From positions 130,788-194,787 of the forward strand of contig NZ_JAXFNY010000021.1 of assembly GCF_034180645.1 (NCBI RefSeq): 64,000 nt of DNA. Reading direction: 5' to 3'. Shown in pieces: positions 24,028 through 31,871 of this stretch (positions within the stretch are counted from its first letter, which is position 1; every line of letters begins with the position of its first letter). The DNA comes from Mobiluncus sp034180645 (lineage in GTDB: Bacteria > Actinomycetota > Actinomycetes > Actinomycetales > Actinomycetaceae). Made by a program: the position numbers and the translations under genes. Under the pieces are notes generated by a model that was given only the letters and a program-made list of their open reading frames with translations, was not told the origin of the DNA and searched no databases.

Positions 24028-24663
24028 TCAGACCAGCCCGTAAAGACGATCTCCGGCATCACCCAAACCGGGCACAATGTAGGCATCCTCGTTCAGATGG
24101 TCATCCACCCCAGCCACAACAACCGTCACTTCCGCCCGGTCCCCCACAGCATCAGTCACGGCCTTAATCCCCTCAGGAGCAGCCAGAATACACGTACAGG
24201 TGACATCCCGAGCACCGCGTTCCAACACGTAGTTGATAGCCGCCACCAAGGTCCCGCCGGTTGCCAGCATCGGGTCAACGATAAAGCACTGACGCCCGGA
24301 CAGGTCGCTGGGCAACCGGTTAGCGTAGGTTTCAATCGCGAGGGTTTGTTCGTCGCGTTTCATTCCCAAAAATCCGACTTCCGCGGTCGGCAACAAGCGA
24401 GTCATGCCTTCCAGCATCCCCAAACCGGCCCGCAAAATCGGAATCACGATAGGACGCGGGTCTGCCATAACCTGGCCTTGTGTCTTGGTGATAGGGGTTT
24501 CTACGTCAATCGTCTCTACCCGAACATTGCGGGTTGATTCATAGGCCAGCAAGGTCATCAACTCGTCCACGAGCTGGCGAAACATCGGCGACGGCGTGTT
24601 TTTGTCGCGCAACAGGGTCAATTTATGGTTAATCAGCGGATGATCCGCAACATATAAGTGCAT
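24028..24663 (-). CDS. upp: Uracil phosphoribosyltransferase
   Basis: Makes UMP from uracil and PRPP. 211 residues, the normal length. Signature blocks: DHPLINHKLTLLRDKNT at the N terminus, the PRPP loop FIVDPMLATGGTL, and the uracil-binding YIVPGLGDAGDRLYG at the C terminus. The ATG lies 6 bases after TAAGTT with no Shine-Dalgarno, suggesting a leaderless mRNA. Divergent from tadA with about 67 bases between starts. Confidence 0.97.
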   Translation of the reverse strand: MHLYVADHPLINHKLTLLRDKNTPSPMFRQLVDELMTLLAYESTRNVRVETIDVETPITKTQGQVMADPRPIVIPILRAGLGMLEGMTRLLPTAEVGFLGMKRDEQTLAIETYANRLPSDLSGRQCFIVDPMLATGGTLVAAINYVLERGARDVTCTCILAAPEGIKAVTDAVGDRAEVTVVVAGVDDHLNEDAYIVPGLGDAGDRLYGLV

Positions 24664-24730
24664 GATTTTAACTTACCGCGAAAGCACCCCGCCTCGCGTG
24701 AAGTTCACTCGGGTCGGTTAGAGTTACTCT

Positions 24731-25273
24731 ATGGTTTCCTCCGGTATTCCCTCTGTTCCCAATCTTTCCGGCGATTCCTCCGAGAATTCACCAGGCGGGG
24801 GCGCGGCTTTCGGTTTGTCCCCGGCAGAAGTGCGGGCGTTGGATACCGCTTTTCATCTAGCTCAGCAGGCGGGACAGGGCGGAGATGTCCCGGTCGGCGC
24901 CGTCGTGTTAACCCCGGAGGGGATAGTGGCGGGATTGGGGCTGAACCAGCGCGAGTGTCCGCCTTACGATCCCAGCGCTCATGCGGAAATTGTGGCGCTA
25001 CGGGAAGCTGCGGGCCGGCTGGAACGTTGGAATCTCAAGGGGTGTACCTTGGTGGTGACGCTGGAGCCTTGCACGATGTGTGCCGGAGCCATCGTGAACG
25101 CGCGTATTTCGCGGCTTATTTTTGGCGCTTGGGATGCGAAAGCCGGTGCCTGCGGGTCGGTACGCGATGTGGTACGCGATAGCCGGCTTAACCATCAGGT
25201 GGAGGTCAAAGGCGGGGTAGATGAACCTCGGGTAAAAGCCCTGTTGAGAGAGTTCTTTGGGGAGCGCAGGTAG
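24731..25273 (+). CDS. tadA: tRNA-specific adenosine deaminase
   Basis: Deaminates A34 of tRNA-Arg(ACG) to inosine. 180 residues; the N-terminal 30 are a variable Ser/Pro/Gly extension. The zinc site is clear: HAEIVAL with catalytic Glu, and EPCTMCAGA with the two Cys ligands. The C terminus ends VKALLREFFGERR, typical of TadA. ATG 24731 sits 6 bases after TAGAGT without a Shine-Dalgarno, so probably leaderless. It is divergent from upp. Confidence 0.93.
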   Translation: MVSSGIPSVPNLSGDSSENSPGGGAAFGLSPAEVRALDTAFHLAQQAGQGGDVPVGAVVLTPEGIVAGLGLNQRECPPYDPSAHAEIVALREAAGRLERWNLKGCTLVVTLEPCTMCAGAIVNARISRLIFGAWDAKAGACGSVRDVVRDSRLNHQVEVKGGVDEPRVKALLREFFGERR

Positions 25274-25291
25274 GCTACAGCACGACCCGGG

Positions 25292-26767
25292 TCAAACCGT
25301 GAGTTTCTCGACTACCTGTCGCAAGGAATCTTCGTCCCCCACATTGCCCGGAAAAATCACGTAAGGAATACCTGCCCCTGGACCGTCTGGGGCACTCCAA
25401 AGCGACACCAACCCCTCCAGCATGGGGCCGCGCACCCAGGCGCGATGCATCTCCAGGCCTTTCGCCGCCACATCGGAGGACGTAATGCCCCCTTTCGCGA
25501 CCACAAACCGCGGTTTGACCGTGGCGACAACTCCCTGCACGACGCGCACCACCGCCTGCGAAACCAAGCGGGCAATGCGCAGCGAATCGGCCTGGTCCCG
25601 GCCTTTTACCAGGTTGCGGGAGGTGTAAACCACCACTGAACCACCCTCTAAGGCTCGACAGACTTCACTTACGACCTGCTGAATAAATGCGCCGGGCTGA
25701 TTCTGGCTGATAACCGCTGCCACCTCGATTTTCACCTGTTTCAGGGGAATGCGTGACTCTAACCGAGCCAGTTGCCGGGTCGTCAGACCCACGTGGGAAC
25801 CCACCACGATGAGACCGCCGGGAACGGAGATCCTGTCGGAATCGGAATCGGGAATCCGCGTCGGAGCAATATCCGGGGTCTGTAGCGGACGGGGAATGTC
25901 TTGCCCCAGGCGAGCCCGCACGAAAGCAGGACCGGTGCGATAGATAAATCGTTTCCCCCGCGCTTCGGCCTGAATGACCGCTAGAGCTAAGAGCCGCAGG
26001 TCATCCTCGGTGACAGCATCACAGATGAGCGGTTGGCGGTTTGAGGCGGACAATAGCTTATGCAGCGCCTCCTCCGCTTCCCGGTTACGCAGATCCTGTA
26101 AGTTGATCCGGATGACCGTTTCAGCACGGTATTGGCCCGCAGATTTTTCCTCGACCCACTGCGCCAAATCCGATTGTTCATACCCAAAGGTCGCGTCCTT
26201 AGCGAACTCGGATTGACCTACCGGAATGAAACCTTGACGCGGCGAGCCGGCATAGTGAACCCCACCAACGGTGATGCGTCCAGCCTCAGGGAACGCCGGC
26301 ACGATAATGACCCCATCAACCGTTTGGCCGCGCTTTTCTAACTCGGCGCCAATCGTGTTGGGTTCCAACGGGAAATGCCCGCGCAGGGTGGAATCAGACC
26401 GTGAAATAAACGCAACTTCCCGCCCCCGTGTCGCGCCGGCGCGAGTCGCGGCGGCTACGATTTCCTGGTTAATCTGCCGAGCTGAATCCGGATCCAGAGA
26501 GCGGGTATTGGTCACCACGTAAACGGCTGGCGCGGCGGTACCGAGAGCCCAGAGAAAATCCGTCTCTTCCCAGTTCATCAGCACCGGTAAGTCGCAGACC
26601 GATTGGGTGCCGGTAGGGTCGTCGTCGAGTACCACAAAGAAGGAGCCGGGATAGTTCGCCCGGGCTTGGCGCACCTGAGCCGCAGTTATGGCGAGAGGCG
26701 CCGGCCAGTCTTTCGTCAGCTCCTCCACGTTCACCGGGACTGCCGGCGTCTCGCTAGGTTTAGCCAT
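25292..26767 (-). CDS. Four-carbon acid sugar kinase family protein (DUF1537, OtnK-like)
   Basis: 491 residues. N-terminal half: FFVVLDDDPTGTQSVCDLPV and FISRSDSTLRGHFPLE, the acid-sugar-binding side; C-terminal half: GLIVVGSHVGLTTRQL, FVVAKGGITSSDVAAKGL and IPYVIFPGNVGDEDSL, the nucleotide-binding side. Family members phosphorylate 3-oxo-tetronates such as D-threonate or erythronate derivatives. The usual dehydrogenase, aldolase and isomerase partners are not nearby, so pathway assignment is open. Start ATG 26767 has GGGAGG 4 bases away; the longer frame runs through the tRNA-Ser gene and is rejected. Confidence 0.85.
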   Translation of the reverse strand: MAKPSETPAVPVNVEELTKDWPAPLAITAAQVRQARANYPGSFFVVLDDDPTGTQSVCDLPVLMNWEETDFLWALGTAAPAVYVVTNTRSLDPDSARQINQEIVAAATRAGATRGREVAFISRSDSTLRGHFPLEPNTIGAELEKRGQTVDGVIIVPAFPEAGRITVGGVHYAGSPRQGFIPVGQSEFAKDATFGYEQSDLAQWVEEKSAGQYRAETVIRINLQDLRNREAEEALHKLLSASNRQPLICDAVTEDDLRLLALAVIQAEARGKRFIYRTGPAFVRARLGQDIPRPLQTPDIAPTRIPDSDSDRISVPGGLIVVGSHVGLTTRQLARLESRIPLKQVKIEVAAVISQNQPGAFIQQVVSEVCRALEGGSVVVYTSRNLVKGRDQADSLRIARLVSQAVVRVVQGVVATVKPRFVVAKGGITSSDVAAKGLEMHRAWVRGPMLEGLVSLWSAPDGPGAGIPYVIFPGNVGDEDSLRQVVEKLTV

Positions 26768-26784
26768 AAAGCCTCCCAAATTTG

Positions 26785-26869
26785 CGGTAGAGGTGGGATT
26801 TGAACCCACGGTGGGTTGCCCCACACAGCATTTCGAGTGCTGCACCTTCGGCCGCTCGGACACTCTACC
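26785..26869 (-). tRNA. tRNA-Ser (anticodon CGA)
   Basis: The reverse complement has acceptor GGTAGAG/CTCTACC, anticodon stem CAGCA/TGCTG around CTCGAAA (CGA, codon UCG), a long variable arm and T arm GTGGGTTCAAATCCCAC. 85 bases. It lies just upstream of the DUF1537 kinase on the same strand. Confidence 0.95.
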
Positions 26870-27173
26870 TGGTCGCGCTTTTCAGCACGAGCCATGATTT
26901 TACCATGAAGCTAAGGGGGAAATCTTCTGGCGATTCCGCGTGTACGCAGCGAGGGCGTCGCCGCGGCCTTCTGCTGGGGTGTTTAATCTTTATTTTTGTT
27001 GCGAGCAATACAGTTATCGGCACTGTTGACCTTATTTTTACGCTTGAGTTATGCCACTGGGTTAAGCCCGGAAAAACCGAGACCAGCAGGACAGCCCCAA
27101 TATGCTCTACAATTTTGTTTCGGGATTTCTTAGAAATGACCCATTCGCTACTCAGTCACACGAAAGGCTCGAT

Positions 27174-27938
27174 ATGTCAGTCGACCGCGACCTGAATCTT
27201 CCCCTGCCCCCGGCTCGCATTCCGGTTCTGGCCATCATTACCGCCGCAATGGAGGACGAAGCGGCACCCCTGTGGGACCTGGCTAAGGGCGGGGGGAATC
27301 TGGTGCGTTTGGGTGCGAAAGGCAGCTTGCAGCTGCTCCAGATTGAGGATGCCACGATTGCCCTGTTGACCACCGGGATCGGTCTGGTCAACGCTGCCAG
27401 TTCGCTGGCCACAGCCCTGACCTATGTTTCCCCTCGCTACATTTTCAGCTGCGGTTCGGCCGGTGGTTTAGATGCGGATTCACAAGTCCGAGACATAGTC
27501 GCGGCGTCGTCTTGCCTATTTTCCACCGCCGATGCTCGCGAATTTGGTTATGCCCTGGGTCAGATTCCGGGAATGCCCGAACGTTATTTGGCTGATGGAG
27601 ACCTGTTGGGTCGTTTTCATGCCTTGCCCGAACAGCTATCTGGGTCACGCACCCGCAGCGGGGAGTTTCTCTCTGCTGACCAATTCGTGGGCACCGAAAC
27701 TGCTTTGCAACTGCGGGAACGCTATCCCGAGGCGACCACGGTCGATATGGAGTCAGCGGCTTTGGCCCAGGTTGCTTACGGGGTCGAGGTCCCCTTCCTG
27801 GCAATCCGGGGTATCAGTGATTTGTGCGGGCCCGAAGCGGCTGCGGAAAACTACTCCCGAGCCGGGGACGTGGCTCGCCTGAGTTTCCTGGTGGCGCTGT
27901 GCCTGTTGGGGCTGCGCGAACCTGAGGAAGTCAAGTAG
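27174..27938 (+). CDS. mtnN: 5'-methylthioadenosine/S-adenosylhomocysteine nucleosidase-like protein
   Basis: 254 residues. Opens with IPVLAIITAAMEDEAAPL (the catalytic-type Glu), then TTGIGLVNAAS, FSCGSAGGLD, the ribose-binding VDMESAALAQVA and the catalytic Asp in RGISDLCGP. This is the MtnN/phosphorylase-superfamily pattern. The enzyme removes adenine from SAH and MTA, giving S-ribosylhomocysteine, the LuxS substrate. luxS lies convergent 33 bases downstream, which supports SAH as substrate over futalosine. ATG 27174 is preceded by GAAAGG; the frame from 27102 lacks a start signal. TACAAT at 27108-27113 may be the -10. Confidence 0.88.
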   Translation: MSVDRDLNLPLPPARIPVLAIITAAMEDEAAPLWDLAKGGGNLVRLGAKGSLQLLQIEDATIALLTTGIGLVNAASSLATALTYVSPRYIFSCGSAGGLDADSQVRDIVAASSCLFSTADAREFGYALGQIPGMPERYLADGDLLGRFHALPEQLSGSRTRSGEFLSADQFVGTETALQLRERYPEATTVDMESAALAQVAYGVEVPFLAIRGISDLCGPEAAAENYSRAGDVARLSFLVALCLLGLREPEEVK

Positions 27939-27971
27939 TCTCAGTTTTCCGACATAGACGGGGATTCCGCT

Positions 27972-28439
27972 TTAGTGGGAATAGATGCGACCCCACTCTT
28001 CTCTATGGTCCAGCATCTTTTGCGCCGCAGCTTGCGCTCCTGCCAAGCTGTGGCTCTGGCCCCAACCACATTGGACTTCATTCGCCGCAGGCACCACAGT
28101 CATGTTAACCACGTCAACAAGGGATGCTTCCAATATAGACATAAATTCCTCCGGCTGAAGGCCTAAAGTCATCGCATAAAAGCCTGTCTGGCATCCCATC
28201 GGCGAGAAATCGAGCAGTTTGTCCGTGTGGTCACGCATGTGTTCCGCCATGCTGTGCTCCAAAGAGTGCACCACCGGCATATCCAGATGCTCCACGTTGG
28301 GCTGGCAAAACCGCACATCGTACTTGATGAACTCATCCCCACCAGGCAAGGTTTCTTGGTGCGCCACCCGCACGAACGGAGCCTTTACTTTGGTGTGATC
28401 AAGCTGAAAAGATTCCACGTTAGTTTTCTCGATTTCCAT
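27972..28439 (-). CDS. luxS: S-ribosylhomocysteine lyase LuxS
   Basis: Splits S-ribosylhomocysteine into homocysteine and DPD, the precursor of autoinducer 2. 155 residues from ATG 28439. Zinc ligands His58 and His62 in HSLEHSMAEH, Glu61, catalytic Cys83 in SPMGCQTGFY and the third ligand Cys124 in EVQCGWGQSH are all present, so the enzyme should be active. ATG 28439 follows TAGAAT by 7 bases and has no Shine-Dalgarno, suggesting a leaderless message. With the adjacent nucleosidase it completes SAH detoxification. Whether AI-2 is used as a signal cannot be said. Confidence 0.97.
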   Translation of the reverse strand: MEIEKTNVESFQLDHTKVKAPFVRVAHQETLPGGDEFIKYDVRFCQPNVEHLDMPVVHSLEHSMAEHMRDHTDKLLDFSPMGCQTGFYAMTLGLQPEEFMSILEASLVDVVNMTVVPAANEVQCGWGQSHSLAGAQAAAQKMLDHREEWGRIYSH

Positions 28440-28520
28440 AGTCAAAATTCTATAGCTTCCCCGAAATTCTGGCGACACGCCGAAGCTGTCATTTTTCTAA
28501 AAATTACTTTTTGCACAAAC

Positions 28521-28614
28521 TGTGGATAACTACACCCATGTAACTTAGCCCTATTACGTGGGCTGACACAGCTATACACAACCTCGTCCACAGCCGAAAT
28601 CGGACTTGTCCACA
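28521..28614. promoter_or_regulatory. Cluster of DnaA-box-like 9-mers upstream of nrdH
   Basis: TGTGGATAA at 28521-28529 is the exact complement of TTATCCACA. On the plus strand follow CTATACACA (28572-28580), TCGTCCACA (28584-28592) and TTGTCCACA (28606-28614). The last is the form of DnaA box common in high-GC actinobacteria. Two are perfect and two imperfect matches within 94 bases. DnaA control of a ribonucleotide reductase promoter is known from E. coli nrdAB; binding here is inferred. Confidence 0.55.
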
Positions 28615-28635
28615 GGTGGCGGGGAGAAAAAACCG

Positions 28636-28685
28636 ACCACTATATGTAGTGGTGGTAGACACACCTGCCCACAAGGTGTAGTGTT
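28636..28685. promoter_or_regulatory. Two NrdR boxes upstream of nrdH
   Basis: ACCACTATATGTAGTGGT (28636-28653) closely matches the NrdR palindrome. A weaker second box CCCACAAGGTGTAGTGTT lies at 28668-28685, 32 bases (three helical turns) away, the usual paired arrangement. NrdR represses ribonucleotide reductase genes when dATP is high. Confidence 0.85.
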
Positions 28686-28691
28686 TTGAAC

Positions 28692-28720
28692 TCGACAGGA
28701 CTTTTCAGTGCTGGTAGAAT
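28692..28720 (+). promoter_or_regulatory. Likely nrdHIE promoter
   Basis: TCGACA (28692-28697) and TAGAAT (28715-28720) are spaced 17 bases, immediately downstream of the second NrdR box. The 86-base leader that follows can fold (GTTTTC/GAAAAC and CGCGGT/ACCGCG). Confidence 0.6.
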
Positions 28721-28806
28721 AACAACGTTGTAGTTTTCGCTTCGCGGTCCACGAAATTACCGCGGGAAAACCACACACTGGGAGATATTGCGGAGGAAGC
28801 CTAGAG

Positions 28807-29055
28807 ATGAGTATCACTCTTTACACGAAACCTAACTGTGTTCAGTGCAACGCAACGAAGCGCGCTCTGGACAAACAGGGTCTGGACTACGAAACCATCG
28901 ACCTGACCGAGGACGTGAACGCTCTCGATCACATCAAGAGCCTGGGATTCCAACAGGCCCCCGTTGTTTTTGCCGGAGACGACTCCTGGTCCGGGTTCCG
29001 CCCCGATAAAATCAAGGCTCTAGCCGCCGCGGCACTCACCGCTGCCGCTATTTAA
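28807..29055 (+). CDS. nrdH: NrdH glutaredoxin-like redoxin
   Basis: 82 residues. Thioredoxin-fold protein with active site Cys11-Val-Gln-Cys14 and the conserved C-terminal WSGFRPDKIK that lets NrdH accept electrons from thioredoxin reductase. It reduces the class Ib ribonucleotide reductase NrdEF. ATG 28807 is preceded by GGAGG at 10 bases. First gene of the operon with nrdI and nrdE; 134 bases before nrdI carry no other gene. Confidence 0.96.
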   Translation: MSITLYTKPNCVQCNATKRALDKQGLDYETIDLTEDVNALDHIKSLGFQQAPVVFAGDDSWSGFRPDKIKALAAAALTAAAI

Positions 29056-29189
29056 TCGCGACATCCCGGTTCGCCCGCTGCGCGCCACCGGCTCGGAGTT
29101 GAGTGCGTGCCACACCGCCGCGCCCCGTCAGCGCGACCGACACACCTTGTGAATCCGCTAGAAAAACCACATTGAAGTAAGGCAAAACC

Positions 29190-29636
29190 GTGGGGTTATT
29201 GGTTTATTTTTCCTCCGCAACTGAAAACACCAAACGATTCGTGGAACGTGTCGGCGTTCCGGCGTTGCGTATCCCGCTGCGCCCCGGTTCTGAACCTTTG
29301 TTGGTCGACGAGGAATATGTGCTCATGGTGCCCTCATACGGCGGCGGGGACACCAGTAAGGCAGTCCCCAAACAGGTCATCAAATTTTTGAACATAGAAC
29401 ACAACCGCAACTTATGTCGCGGTGTAATATCCAGCGGAAATATCAATTTCGGCGAGGCCTATTGCATCGCCGGCAAAGTACTTTCTCGCAAACTCAAGGT
29501 TCCCTTCCTGTACAAATTTGAACTGTTGGGAACCCCGGAAGATGTAACTGCAGTCAGAAAAGGATTGGAAGAATTTTGGGCGAACCTACACTCTCAACAA
29601 GCGGAATCGGACTCCCCGGCGTCACCGGAGTCATGA
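29190..29636 (+). CDS. nrdI: Flavodoxin-like NrdI protein
   Basis: 148 residues from GTG with AAGG upstream. LLVYFSSATENTKRFVERV is the FMN-phosphate loop, MVPSYGGGDTSKAVPKQV and SGNINFGEAYCIAG the isoalloxazine loops. NrdI supplies superoxide or peroxide to assemble the Mn(III)2-tyrosyl radical cofactor in NrdF. The stop overlaps the nrdE start as ATGA. Confidence 0.96.
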   Translation: MGLLVYFSSATENTKRFVERVGVPALRIPLRPGSEPLLVDEEYVLMVPSYGGGDTSKAVPKQVIKFLNIEHNRNLCRGVISSGNINFGEAYCIAGKVLSRKLKVPFLYKFELLGTPEDVTAVRKGLEEFWANLHSQQAESDSPASPES

Positions 29637-31777
29637 CCGACACTCAGGAAGACGAATTCCTCGACGCTGAACACGATTACCACTCTCTAAACGCGAAACT
29701 GAACCTCTACGGTGAGGACGGAAAAATCCAGTTTGACGCGGACCGGGAGGCTGCTCGCCAGTACTTCTTACAGCACGTAAACAAGAACACGGTGTTTTTC
29801 CACGATTTGAAAGAAAAGCTCGACTACCTGGTCGAGGAGGGCTACTACGAGGCGGAAACTCTCCAACAGTACAGCTTCGAGTTCATCAAGTCCCTGTACG
29901 AAAAGGCCTACAGTCACAAGTTCCGTTTCCCGACTTTCCTGGGGGCGTTCAAGTACTACACTTCCTACACGCTCAAGACGTTTGACGGCAAGCGTTACCT
30001 GGAACGTTTCGAGGATCGCGTGTGCATGGTGGCGTTGTACCTGGCACGCGGCGATGAACAGCTGGCCGTGGACATCATGGAAGAAATCATTTCGGGACGC
30101 TACCAGCCCGCCACCCCCACTTTCCTCAACGCCGGAAAGAAAGCTCGTGGAGAGATGGTTTCGTGCTTCCTGGTGCGCCTGGAGGACAATATGGAGTCCA
30201 TCGCCCGGGGCATCAACTCCGCCCTGCAGCTGTCCAAGCGCGGGGGCGGCGTCGCTTTGCTGCTGACGAATCTGCGCGAGGCGGGCGCTCCGATTAAAAA
30301 GATTCAAAACCAGTCCTCCGGGGTGGTTCCGGTGATGAAGCTGCTGGAAGATTCTTTTTCGTACGCAAACCAGCTGGGGGCTCGCCAGGGCGCGGGAGCG
30401 GTCTACATCAGCGCGTTCCACCCTGACATCATGTCTTTCCTGGACACCAAGCGTGAGAACGCAGACGAAAAGATTCGCATCAAGACCCTGTCTCTGGGTG
30501 TGATGGTTCCCGACATTACTTTCGAGCTGGCGCGCAACAAGGAACCGATGTACCTGTTCAGTCCCTACGATGTCGAGCGGGTTTACGGGGTGCCTTTCAG
30601 CGATATTTCCGTCACGGAAAAGTACCGCGAGATGGTTGACAACCCTAACATCCGCAAGAAAAAGATTGACGCCCGCAAGTTTTTCCAAACCTTGGCGGAA
30701 ATCCAATTCGAGTCTGGCTATCCCTACATCGTTTTCGAAGACACCGTGAACCGGGCAAACCCGATTGACGGACGCATCATCATGTCAAACCTGTGTTCCG
30801 AGATTCTCCAGGTATCCGAGCCCTCCGTATTGAATGAGGACCTGTCGTATGCGAAAGTCGGCAAAGATATTTCTTGCAACCTCGGTTCCATGAACATCGC
30901 CAAAACCTTGGAATCCCCCGATTTTGCGAAATCTATCAACGTGGCGATTCGCGCTTTGACGGCGGTGTCGGATTTGACGAACGTGGAGTGCGTGCCGACT
31001 ATCCAGCGCGGCAACTCGATGTCTCACGCCATCGGTTTGGGAGCGATGAACCTGCACGGCTGTCTGGCGAAAAACCGGATTTTCTACGGTTCTGCCGAAG
31101 GCCTGGACTTTACGAATATGTACTTTTACGCCACGGCGTTCTATGCCCTCAAGGCGTCTCACGCTTTGGCAGTAGAGCGCGGCGTGACTTTTGAGGGTTT
31201 CGAACGTTCCCAGTACGCCAGTGGAGAATACTTTGAGAAGTATATTAACGGAGATTGGACCCCAAAGACCGCCAAGGTTCGCGAACTGTTCGAGAAATCC
31301 TCGATCCACCTGCCAACCCCGGAAGATTGGCGGGCCCTAGCCGCGGACATCAAGCGCGACGGCATGTACAACCAAAATTTGCAGGCCATTCCACCCACCG
31401 GATCGATTTCTTACATCAATAACTCGACCTCGTCGATTCACCCCATCGCCTCCAAGATTGAGATTCGCAAGGAAGGCAAGATTGGCCGCGTATACTATCC
31501 GGCGCCCTATATGACCAACGACAACCTTGACTACTACCAGGATGCTTACGAAATCGGGTATGAAAAGATTATCGACACCTATGCCGAGGCCACGAAACAC
31601 GTAGATCAGGGGCTGAGCCTGACCTTGTTCTTCCCTGACACGATTACGACCCGTGACGTGAATAAAGCCCAGATTTACGCCTGGCGCAAAGGCATCAAAT
31701 CGCTGTACTACATCCGTCTGCGCCAAGCTGCCCTGGAAGGCACCGAAGTGCAGGGCTGCGTCAGCTGTATGCTCTAA
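29633..31777 (+). CDS. nrdE: Class Ib ribonucleoside-diphosphate reductase, alpha subunit
   Basis: 714 residues, the catalytic subunit that reduces NDPs to dNDPs. Visible: the N-terminal NrdE block DYHSLNAKLNLY, the first active-site Cys in GEMVSCFLVRLEDNM, the loop NLCSEILQ with the thiyl-radical Cys, and the C-terminal CVSCML pair that relays electrons from NrdH. The short N terminus lacks an ATP-cone, as expected for class Ib. The frame is open from 29576, but ATG 29633 overlapping the nrdI stop is preferred. A strong terminator follows at 31801-31845. Confidence 0.96.
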   Translation: MTDTQEDEFLDAEHDYHSLNAKLNLYGEDGKIQFDADREAARQYFLQHVNKNTVFFHDLKEKLDYLVEEGYYEAETLQQYSFEFIKSLYEKAYSHKFRFPTFLGAFKYYTSYTLKTFDGKRYLERFEDRVCMVALYLARGDEQLAVDIMEEIISGRYQPATPTFLNAGKKARGEMVSCFLVRLEDNMESIARGINSALQLSKRGGGVALLLTNLREAGAPIKKIQNQSSGVVPVMKLLEDSFSYANQLGARQGAGAVYISAFHPDIMSFLDTKRENADEKIRIKTLSLGVMVPDITFELARNKEPMYLFSPYDVERVYGVPFSDISVTEKYREMVDNPNIRKKKIDARKFFQTLAEIQFESGYPYIVFEDTVNRANPIDGRIIMSNLCSEILQVSEPSVLNEDLSYAKVGKDISCNLGSMNIAKTLESPDFAKSINVAIRALTAVSDLTNVECVPTIQRGNSMSHAIGLGAMNLHGCLAKNRIFYGSAEGLDFTNMYFYATAFYALKASHALAVERGVTFEGFERSQYASGEYFEKYINGDWTPKTAKVRELFEKSSIHLPTPEDWRALAADIKRDGMYNQNLQAIPPTGSISYINNSTSSIHPIASKIEIRKEGKIGRVYYPAPYMTNDNLDYYQDAYEIGYEKIIDTYAEATKHVDQGLSLTLFFPDTITTRDVNKAQIYAWRKGIKSLYYIRLRQAALEGTEVQGCVSCML

Positions 31778-31800
31778 GTCTTTCTGACTGCTTATATACG

Positions 31801-31845
31801 GGAAATCCCCGGTTGAGGTGTGAACCGCGTCAACCGGGGATTTCC
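31801..31845. terminator. Terminator between nrdE and the opposing gene
   Basis: A 16-bp perfect stem (arms GGAAATCCCCGGTTGA and its complement) with a 13-base loop, followed by TTTCT; it lies between convergent genes. Confidence 0.9.
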
Positions 31846-31871
31846 TTTCTAAGAACGATGAACCGGATGTC

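Noticed and set aside
25292..26863. Longer start of the DUF1537 kinase at 26863
   Set aside because: The extension is the translated tRNA-Ser gene; the ATG at 26767 has a proper ribosome-binding site.
26904..27195. Open frame of 97 codons with a hydrophobic stretch between tRNA-Ser and the nucleosidase gene
   Set aside because: No good start signal, unusual composition after the hydrophobic part, and overlap with the better supported nucleosidase start. It could be a small membrane peptide but evidence is too thin.
28521..28614. Chromosomal replication origin suggested by clustered DnaA boxes
   Set aside because: No dnaA, dnaN or gyrB near, no long A/T-rich unwinding element, and only four boxes. 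A regulatory or DnaA-titrating role is more likely.
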